64,000 nt of DNA, taken from positions 116,215,061 through 116,279,060 of the forward strand of contig NC_084801.1 of assembly GCF_963169125.1 (NCBI RefSeq), given 5' to 3'. This document shows positions 56,715-64,000 of the stretch, piece after piece. The notes beneath the pieces are model-generated. The model did no database searches, was not told the origin of the DNA, and saw only the letters and a program-made list of their open reading frames with translations. The stretch is from Humulus lupulus (Eukaryota; Streptophyta; Magnoliopsida; Rosales; Cannabaceae). Each line of letters begins with the position of its first letter. The stretch's first letter is position 1. Both the position numbers and the translations under genes were made by a program.

Positions 56715-57891
56715 TGTTGATTGTGTTTTTAGCCAACGACGTGAGAACGTCAAATACGACAAACCTTCAAGAGAATTTAAATAACACAGACAGTTTTAAT
56801 CAAGAAAAGTAAATAACACAAGGGATTTTATAGTGGTTCAGCCCCGATTGTCGGTAATAGCCTAATCCACTTAGAGTTGTGATTTATAGATCTGTACTCA
56901 AGATCAGATGGACTGAGCCAACTGAGTTTCTTCAGTACAGATTGCAAAAATACAAGAATTCTCTCAAATGCCAGCACTTTCTCTCTCTAGAATACTCAGA
57001 CCCAAATTTTCTCTCTCTAGCAAGAAGAAGCAGAAGAAGCCGAACCCCTCTCTAATCCCATAAGTCCTCTATTTATAGGCTTAGGGTCATACATCTGATA
57101 TCCCCTAGAACTGGGATATTTTATTATATTTAAATTACAAAAAACATTCAAAATGTAACAAAACCCCCATTTGTGGGAAGAATGAGAGATTCCCGCATAT
57201 CCTGTTGAAGCTGTTTCTGGGAATCTTGACTTAGTCCTCCTCTAGCTAGTTGATCCACCTCCTACTGACCACCCATGCAAGTGCTGGTCGGACATGAGCA
57301 TGGTGGTAGGACATGTTTTTGTGGGTCGGACAAGTGCATGGTGGTAGGACATGCACTCCTCTCCTCTAACATGGCACTCTCCTCTAGCATGCCATATCTC
57401 TCCTCTAACATGGCACTCTTTTATTTGGGCAACCATGCACTTGTTGGACATATGTATAAAGACCAAATTCTTGGGGTCTCCTTGGACCACATCCTTGGGA
57501 TCTCCTAGGATGCACTCTCCTTGGGGTCTCCTCGGACCACCCCCTTGGGATCTCCTAGGATGCACTCTCCTTAGCTCTCCTCGGACCACCTCCTTGGGGT
57601 CTCCTTGGACCACACCCTTGGGATCTCCTAGGATGCACTCTCCTTAGCTCTCCTAGGACTACCCCCTTGGGGTCTCCTCGGGCCACACCCTTAGGATCTC
57701 CTAGGATGCACTTGGCTTGGTTATGACATCTTTCAAGCAGTCCAAACTCTTCACCAGTCTTCCGGGTCACTTTATCACAACTCTCAGGAGTCAATGTATT
57801 TATTGAATATTTAATGTGTCTTTTACGGACCATGTACTGCCATTTGTCACCTCTATTGCCACGTCATCAATCTCCATTTTTTGGGATAACA
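56715..57891 (-). mobile_element. TE15, solo LTR nested in TE14, TSD AAGGG
   Basis: A 1,177-base insert, TGTTATCCC at 57891 to CAATCAACA at 56715 on the minus strand, with AAGGG at 56710-56714 and 57892-57896. TATA-like CTATAAATAGAGG lies at about 57067-57078 (minus). It contains minisatellites at 57270-57720. No coding region. TG...CA ends with a perfect 5-base duplication make it a solo LTR. Confidence 0.9.
57270..57712. repeat. Minisatellites in TE15
   Basis: Three adjoining short arrays: GGTCGGACA...GGTGGTAGGACATG (two units, about 57285-57352), CTCTCCTCTARCATGGCA (three units, about 57357-57418), and a longer unit ending GGGATCTCCTAGGATGCACT (four copies at about 57498, 57547, 57620 and 57692). 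Open frames seen across them are products of the repeat. Confidence 0.85.
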
Positions 57892-60007
57892 AAGGGCATT
57901 TTCATAATTTTGACATGTTGATTGTACATATGTAATTTCATGTGCTATATGTTTGATACCACATTATTATGTGGATATATTTGAGATATTTGACATGAGT
58001 CAGTCATTTTTAGCAAGTTAGCGGAAATGTCACAACAGGGATAAATAGCCAGCTCGGGGTGAGCCTAGGGGTATTTTGGTAATTTGGTGAATTACCGGGA
58101 ATTATTGGGATATGGGATATATTTGAGGAAGATATTAGTATTTTAAGGATTAATTGATTAATTGGGAATCTTAAGAGTAATTTGAGGTTTGGTGGGAATT
58201 GGTATCGAATGACCATAGTGCCCTTAAGGGTTAAATAAGAGATTCATCGGGCGAAGGGGTATTATGATTAGTTTGACCAGTAGGCTGAGTGAGATTAGGC
58301 TAGTGCTAGACACTTAATCATTTCATGTACACAGCCTTTGTTTCTCTAAAGAGGCTTAGAAGACAAAGCTTGGTTTGGATCCAATTCTTGTGCTTGCCTG
58401 AGATCTTTGGTGGAGATTGGGGCTACTAGTGGGATTAGAAGCTTTAAAGATTACCATTCAACGTAAGATTCTTGAAATTCTGAGGTAATTCCCTGAGCTT
58501 GCTCTAAATTAGTACTTTGAGGAGGTTTCAGTTTTGTTAAGACTTAGGTTGTAAATTGATGTGTTTGGGGGCTTAAAGGGTTATGGGTGTGTATCATTGG
58601 TTATATGGGTGTTAGATTGGTGAAAAAACTGCTGAAATCTGTTGGATTGGGTTTTGGAGTTGGTTTGTGATTTCTAAAAAACGTAGTTTCTGGGTTTCTC
58701 GTGGTAGTGCCGCGACACTTGGTAGGAGCATTGTGGCCTACTTGAGTATCTTTGAAGGAGGGTTTCCCTTAGACCGCCACGGCACCACGACCCTTAGTAG
58801 GGAGCGCGACGGCTCAAAATGGGAAGAAATTTTGGATCAAACTCTCAGCTAGTGGGGCACCGCGGCCCTTAGTGGTGGGAATTGCGAGTCAAAATGCTTA
58901 TGATTTATTGGAGGCTTCTCAGCCTATTATGGGGCTACAACACAGCTAGGGGGTGCAGCGACGCTAAATGTGATTTTAGAGTACGTTTATTTTGGGTTTT
59001 GGGAAACCAAATCAGAGGTCTTGGGGATGGTTTCGCTACCCGGTTTAGTGGAATCTGAAGTCCCAAGGGCTAGGACTTGTTCTTGAAGCCCTTTATAGGA
59101 TTAAGATCTTGAAGATTATTTTCCTCCATGTATTGTGACTAGGGTTTCCCGCAAGGCTCGGCTGAAAAAGATTGTGCTCAGGGTTACCTCATTAATTTTC
59201 TCAGGACTTGAGGTAAGAAAATCAATACTTGCACCAAGTGTAGGGCATGGGCCCTGATTATAGGACAAGGGTATGACCGTGCCATGGATATGTTTAAAGT
59301 TAAGTGTCTGTTTTATATAAGCCTCTATTGTTTAACTGCTTGTATTGATTGGTTGTGATTGTGATGCGTCGGTCGTGAGGCCATTATCGGCATTACATGC
59401 GTAATGTAGGCCTTAGTGGCAGGGCCATTACAAGGATGTGATATGTGCCGTAGTGGTGGGTCCATTGTAGAGGCGAGGTATGCATCTACTCGGCATGAGT
59501 CATATACTGATTGGAAAATTAATGCGAACCTGATGTGATTATAAAGTATGCAGTACATGTTAATGTGTATTTGGATATCTGTTTTACTTGTTTGGGTTTT
59601 CTTGCTGAGCCTTGGCTCATGGGTGCTTCATGGTGTAGGTAAGGGCAAATGAAAGATGGAACAACCATGAGTTGGAGAGTTGTAGGAGCAGCGTGTACAT
59701 ACTCAGCCTGCTCGGCCGTCACGGTCGTGATACTTTTCAGGAACATGGGTTATTAGTTTGATTTTGCCGCTTAGGTCAGCTAATTCTATAATTTTAATAA
59801 ACCTGAATTGTTATTTAGAAACATTTGGGATCCCTTGTACTTAGTCAAACTTTTTTAATGAAAAGTTTAACTTCATTGACCAAAAATTTTAATACTGAAA
59901 CATTTGTTTAACCTTAATTACACTTTTAAGCCCAAATGACTCGCTTAAGGAGTTAAGCACTATTTTTAACACACTGTGTAACGGTCCTGGATTAGCAAGA
60001 CATTACA

Positions 60008-60284
60008 CCAACGGTAAGAATAGAACAAGTTTATCAATTTCAGAGAATCAACATTAGCATCAGTGTTGGAATTTGAAGTTGTAGTTGTAGACGACAACTA
60101 CAGAAATTCAATGTCATAATTTCTTTCAAAAGTGCAGACGTGAAGAAGTTACATTTTGGTTGCTTACGATACTGATAAGATACCGATTACTTTTTTCTTT
60201 ATAAAATGCTTTATTTTTAGATCATATTATTTCAGATACCTTTTGGTTACCTCCAAAACATATTTGTTGACATCTTAATATACA
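60008..60284. other. Spacer right of TE14, with upstream half of the possible exon
   Basis: 60097 down to 60008 on the minus strand gives 30 open codons (LSSTTTTSNSNTDANVDSLK...), preceded by TAG at 60098-60100. The rest, to 60284, is AT-rich with no recognised signal. Confidence 0.35.
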
Positions 60285-62950
60285 TGTAACGCCCTACTTC
60301 CCTAGAGTCGTTACCAAGTGATTTTAAAATGTGTCATTAGCTCGCTAATCGAGGTTTTAGACTGAACAATGTGATTAAATTGGGATAAAGACTCATTTAA
60401 TGAAAATTAAGTATAAAAGGATTTGACATCCATTAAAATTATAAAACTATTACATTGGGATCCTAAAATAATATTTCAAAATATATTTACAACTCAAAAA
60501 GTTATAGTACAGTCGACCAAAGCGACAAAACCAAATGTTAATAACATATCCCTCAATGAAACCTGAGTCGTGGCGCTGCCAAGTAGGCCAAACATGTACG
60601 CGCCGCTCCATGCCCTCCAACTCATGCTTGGTCGACCTTTCCCTTGCCCTTACCTGCACAATAGAGCACCCGTGAGCCAAGGCCCAGCAAGAAAACTCAC
60701 GCACATAGCATATAACAACTCATTCCAGTAAATGCATAACTGTAAACAGATAACAAACTATTCACATAATGGCCTATGCCGACCCAGGTGCATTACCAGG
60801 CACTGGGTTCACGGTCTTCACCGAACGAGTGAGTAAAACACCCTAGATGGCCATGTCATGGAGGCCTGCAATCAGAATGCATGTTTCCATTCGGCTTGCA
60901 TTCAGCATGCTTGTCTTCGTTCCCGGCCTTCGCCGATCCCGACATTCGTCAATCAGTTATAATCACACAAACATAGCATAACAATAATAAACACTCACAC
61001 ATAGCATTAAACACAGATATTCGGGCCATGCCCTGATCTACGGGCACAAATAGCTTTCTTACCTGTGTCCCAAGCTGACTGACTAGTGTGATCCCGAGCA
61101 CGATCCCCTAAACCCTAGCCTTGGCGGTAAAACCTAGTCACAACGCAATAATAATAAATATCCATCAAGCCCTAAACCAATTAAAAACTTCAAAATAATA
61201 TTCTAGCCTCCATGATCCGAATCCTACTAAATCGGGTAGTAGAATCCTTCCCGAGCCCTTAAATTTGAGTTCCCGAGCTTAAAACCCCGTTTTGGCCATT
61301 ATTCCCTATTTGAGTTGTGGCCCAACCCCTTAGGGTCATGGCGCACCACAAGTCAGAGAGAGTTGGGGCTCTCTTTTGGGGGACACGGGCTGTGGCGTGC
61401 CTCAGCTGGCGCCATGGCTCCTGGACGATTTCAGAACCTGGTTCAGGGAAATGCAATAGTAACATAGTATGTTAACAGATTCGATGGGTTGGTACCCACG
61501 GATGTAGCTCGGAAGGAAAGGTTTATCAATGGATTGAATCCCAGAATAGCTCAAGGCATTAGAGTCGCCCCAATACATGAAATCTCTACCTATGCTCAGG
61601 TGGTAGGGAAGGCTCTTGTTGTTGAGAGCACAGGAAATGAGATTGGGAAGGAGAGTGACGGAGAGCATAGCACTCAAGTAGTGATATCTCCGTTTGTTAG
61701 ATTAGGTAGGGGCAGAGATCCTAGTGATTAGGAAGGAAGAGTTATCAATGTATTCAATGCCTCTGGTTTAGGAAAAGGGTTCTGAAATGCTGCGGTACGC
61801 AATCAGGGCAAGGAAGGAAATTGGAAAATTTTTACCTGAAATGCACTCGGTGCAAGAGGCATCATTTGGGAGGCTTCTGAGCCTCATGGGTTCATATGGA
61901 TCGCAGCACCTATAGAACAGGGTCGCGACTCAGGCCTGTGAACCCAGTTTTATCCAAATTTTCAGATTTCTAAACTCCATGAAAATTAGTCAAAACATGC
62001 TCTAAGGCCATAATTAAGTCCCTCAATAACTCTACTACACTTAAAGCAGTACAAACACCTTAGAAAGCTAGCTAAATCCCCCAATTCAGATCAAACTCAA
62101 CCTAAGACTAAGACTTAGCTAAACTTCAATTTCAACAGAAATTACCAAAAGAAACACAAAGATAACCTTACCTCAACTGGAAATTCAATCCTGAGTTAAA
62201 CCCAACCACTTCAAGCTTCAATTCCCCTTCAATTTCCAAGCTTCCTCCTTGAATTTCAGCAAAATCCCCACCTAGAGAGAGAGAGTATCGATATAGGGGG
62301 AGAAAAAGGCTCAGAGGGTAACTAAAGGCTTCTCTTCTGATTGAGTCTAGAGCCTTACCCAAGTCTATCCTCTAGAAAAATGACCAAATTACCCTTATGT
62401 TAACCTTTAGCCACTTAATGTCTCCAAGGGCAATCCCGTCATTTGTCGCATTCCCGCTAATTCCTCGAGTAGTCCTATAAATCCCCAATTAATCTTACAA
62501 TACCCAAATAATCTCTAAATAACTATATGTTACCTAGTAACCCCGAACACGTGCTACATTCCCAAAATACCCATAGGCTCTCCCCGAGCCGGGTATTCGA
62601 CCCCGTTGTGACTATTCCACTATTCCACTTTCTATAACCATCTCGAACGACACATTACAGATATATCTTCACAAAATGGTGGTCTTAAGCACAACACACA
62701 CACATAATACCATTTATGCCATCAATAGGCCAAATTTACAAATATGCCATTATTAACAAGAACAGGCCCACATGCATATTTAATTCACCTAAACATGCAT
62801 ATCTAGTCCTATAATCATTTAATTCAAGTAATCACGTACTGATACACATATATCACAATTAACCACGTAATAACACAATTAAATCAATTATTGCCCTCCC
62901 GACATGCTAAACAAGGCACTAAGCCCTATTAGCATATTTGGGACGTTACA
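60285..62950 (-). repeat. TE16 3' LTR with embedded gag fragment
   Basis: TGTAACGTCCC at 62950 to AGTAGGGCGTTACA at 60285 on the minus strand; 2,666 bases. A plus-strand gag piece of about 440 bases (61438-61880) lies in the middle, which largely explains the extra length over the 2,279-base TE6 LTR. The conserved CTTGGCTCACGGGTGCTC block with GCAGGTAAGGG is at about 60645-60690 (minus). Confidence 0.85.
61438..61880 (+). pseudogene. gag (fragment): Gag fragment captured inside the TE16 LTR
   Basis: The plus-strand frame reads LVQGN, RFDGLVPTDVARKERFINGL, IRVAPIHEISTYAQVVGKAL and, in another frame, KCTRCKRHHLG. These match Tekay gag from just after the YYN-like motif to the zinc knuckle (compare TE3 at 18225-18650 and TE9 LVPTDAARQDRF and [12 protein letters not shown]). 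It runs opposite to the LTR. The TE6 LTR lacks it. Stops at about 61467 and 61730 show it is not a functional gene. Confidence 0.83.
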
Positions 62951-62963
62951 ACTATCCCCTCCT
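62951..62963 (-). other. TE16 polypurine tract
   Basis: Minus-strand AGGAGGGGATAGT next to the 3' LTR, same as TE8 and TE9. Confidence 0.88.
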
Positions 62964-62984
62964 TACAGAAATTTTGTCCTCGAA

Positions 62985-63998
62985 ATTTACCTAAATAACT
63001 CGGGATATCGATCCTGCATATCAGACTCAAGCTCCCAAGTTGCCTCTTCCACCTTGTTGTTTCTCCAGAGCACTTTCACCAAGGCAATGGTCTTGATTCG
63101 CAAGACTTTTTCTTTCTGCTCTAGGATCTGAACCGGTTTCTCCTCATAAGACAAATCTTGATCCAGCTCCAGGTTTTTCATAACTCAGCACATGTGTAGA
63201 ATTTGATACGTACTTTCGGAGCATGGACACATGGAATACGTTGTGAACCCCTGATAAAGTTAGAGGCATAGCCAATTTGTAAGCGACCTCTCCAACCCAT
63301 TCGAGAATCTCAAAGGGGCCAACAAACCTAGGACTTAACTTTCCTTTCACTCCAAATACTTTCACTCTTCTCAAAGGAGAAACTCTGAGAAACACATAAT
63401 CATCGACTTGAAACTCGACACTCCTGCATTTCAAGTCTGAGTAACTCTTCTATCTACTTTGGGAGGCGAGCATCTGAGCTCTAATCTTCTCAATTCCCTC
63501 GTTAGTCCTCTAAACGTCCTCAGGACCTAAGTACTTCTTCTAACCCATCTCATCCCAATGAATGGGCGATCTACACTTCCTCCAATACAAAATTTTATAC
63601 TGAGCCACTCCGATAGTCGCTTGATATCTGTTATTGTAAGAAAACTCAATCAAATGGAGATACTTACTCCAAGATTCCCCAAAGTCCAGCACACAGGCTC
63701 GCAACATATCCTCTAGTATCTAAATCATCCTCTCAGATTGTCCATCCATCTGAGGATGATAGGCGGAATTGAACCGCAACTGCGTGCCCATAGCCTTCTG
63801 CAGGCTCTCCCAAAACATAGAAGTGAAGGTGGGGTCCTTGTGAGATACTATCAACCTTGTAGCCCCATGGAGTCGCACAATCTCCTTTACATACAACTCA
63901 GCGTACTGCTCCATTATATAGGTTGTCCTAATAGGAAAAAAGTGGGTTGATTTGGTGTACCTATCCACGATCACCCACACAGAATCATGTTGCCCCAC
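62985..63998 (-). pseudogene. pol (IN-CHD): TE16 integrase core, C-terminus and chromodomain
   Basis: Core: VIVDRYTKSTHFFP, LIVSHKDPTFTSMFW and QMDGQSERMI; the second catalytic Asp (SDRD in TE9) is His. C-terminus: VEFQVDDYVFLRVSPLRR, GKLSPRFVGPFEILEWVGEV and VFHVSMLRKYVSNSTHVL. The chromodomain, 62987-63170, reads LSYEEKPVQILEQKEKVL and LVKVLWRNNKVEEATWELES, ending YPELFR. Stops at about 63720, 63434-63550 and a frame change at about 63180 break it. The upstream part is outside the window. Confidence 0.88.
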
Positions 63999-64000
63999 TA

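Larger units (their letters stand above)
56511..60007 (+). mobile_element. TE14, solo LTR (TE3 family), TSD CCAAC
   Basis: It runs from TGTAATGTCCCAAAATTCC to AGCAAGACATTACA and is flanked by CCAAC at 56506-56510 and 60008-60012. No internal region is present, so the element was removed by LTR-LTR recombination. About 2,315 bases without the nested TE15. It has the family blocks: GTCACAACAGGG (about 58028), GCCGCG motifs (about 58709 and 58860) and GAGCCTTGGCTCATGGGTGC (about 59607) followed by TAGGTAAGGG. It is the best-preserved reference for the broken TE3 LTR. Confidence 0.93.
60285..64000 (-). mobile_element. TE16, Tekay-type element, 3' LTR and 3' pol; runs off right edge
   Basis: Minus strand: integrase core (from beyond 63998), integrase C-terminus, chromodomain (to about 62985), purine tract and 3' LTR (62950-60285). 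The rest lies right of the window. The LTR is of the same family as TE6. Confidence 0.88.

Noticed and set aside
57242..57647. Long frames with repeated PRRSQGG or GSPWTT units
   Set aside because: Products of minisatellites in TE15, open in several frames at once.
57470..57712. Tandem repeat that might suggest a CRISPR array
   Set aside because: Units are head to tail with no unique spacers of constant length, in a plant LTR.
1..64000. tRNA, rRNA, bacterial operon or riboswitch signals
   Set aside because: None seen. The only tRNA-like sequences are 12-19 base primer sites beside LTRs.

Overview
The window is plant nuclear DNA, almost certainly from a eudicot. It is a thicket of nested transposable elements, and I found no intact host gene, tRNA, rRNA or CRISPR array. 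The evidence is Ty3/gypsy chromoviruses of the Tekay/Del type with C-terminal chromodomains, TAT-lineage gypsy elements with a second RNase H, a Ty1/copia fragment, a CACTA element and a Mutator-like element, all in AT-rich sequence. The genus cannot be fixed from the sequence alone. Nearly every reading frame belongs to gag or pol of an LTR retrotransposon, and nearly all are broken.

Layout. 1-2542: TE1, 5' LTR and gag of a TAT-like element on the minus strand, running off the left edge. 2543-9635: TE2, a long TAT-like element on the minus strand (LTR, gag, PR, RT, RNase H, second RNase H, IN). 9759-20156: TE3, a Tekay element on the plus strand. Its 5' LTR carries a Mutator-like insertion (9882-11404) and a minus-strand copia fragment (12359-about 16738), which itself carries a solo LTR (12854-14626, TSD CAGGC). 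20157-23221: an LTR-like block (TE4) and a Tekay LTR (TE5). 23222-29285: TE6, minus-strand Tekay element with 5' LTR, gag and pol up to the integrase zinc finger. 29286-29721: TE7, an inverted RT/PR scrap. 29722-43339: TE8, the 3' half of a plus-strand Tekay element, whose 3' LTR is split by TE9 (33954-42839), a minus-strand Tekay element with both LTRs. 43340-49384: TE10, a minus-strand chromovirus. 49385-50176: TE11, a plus-strand gypsy 3' end. 50177-53497: TE12, TAT-like LTR and gag. 53947-56117: TE13, a non-autonomous CACTA element. 56511-60007: TE14, a solo LTR with TSD CCAAC, carrying another solo LTR, TE15, with TSD AAGGG. 60285-64000: TE16, a minus-strand Tekay element running off the right edge, with a piece of gag embedded in its LTR.

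How the parts work together. In life, gag makes the particle, PR cuts the polyprotein, RT and RNase H make cDNA from a tRNA-primed template, and IN (with its chromodomain in the Tekay copies) inserts it. The LTRs supply promoter and terminator. None of the copies here looks able to do all of this. Decay is dominated by G:C to A:T transitions: many premature stops are TAG where relatives in the same window have glutamine CAG, the pattern expected of cytosine methylation in CHG context.

The most interesting points are: a candidate gene-capturing Mutator-like element with an array of near-palindromic GGTAACCARTTACC motifs; a 75-codon open frame that appears only when the TE14 solo LTR is removed; a conserved block in all Tekay-type LTRs ending in a splice-donor-like sequence; and a sense-orientation gag fragment captured inside an antisense LTR. 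I did not find a convincing new molecular system; the novelty is in genome architecture.
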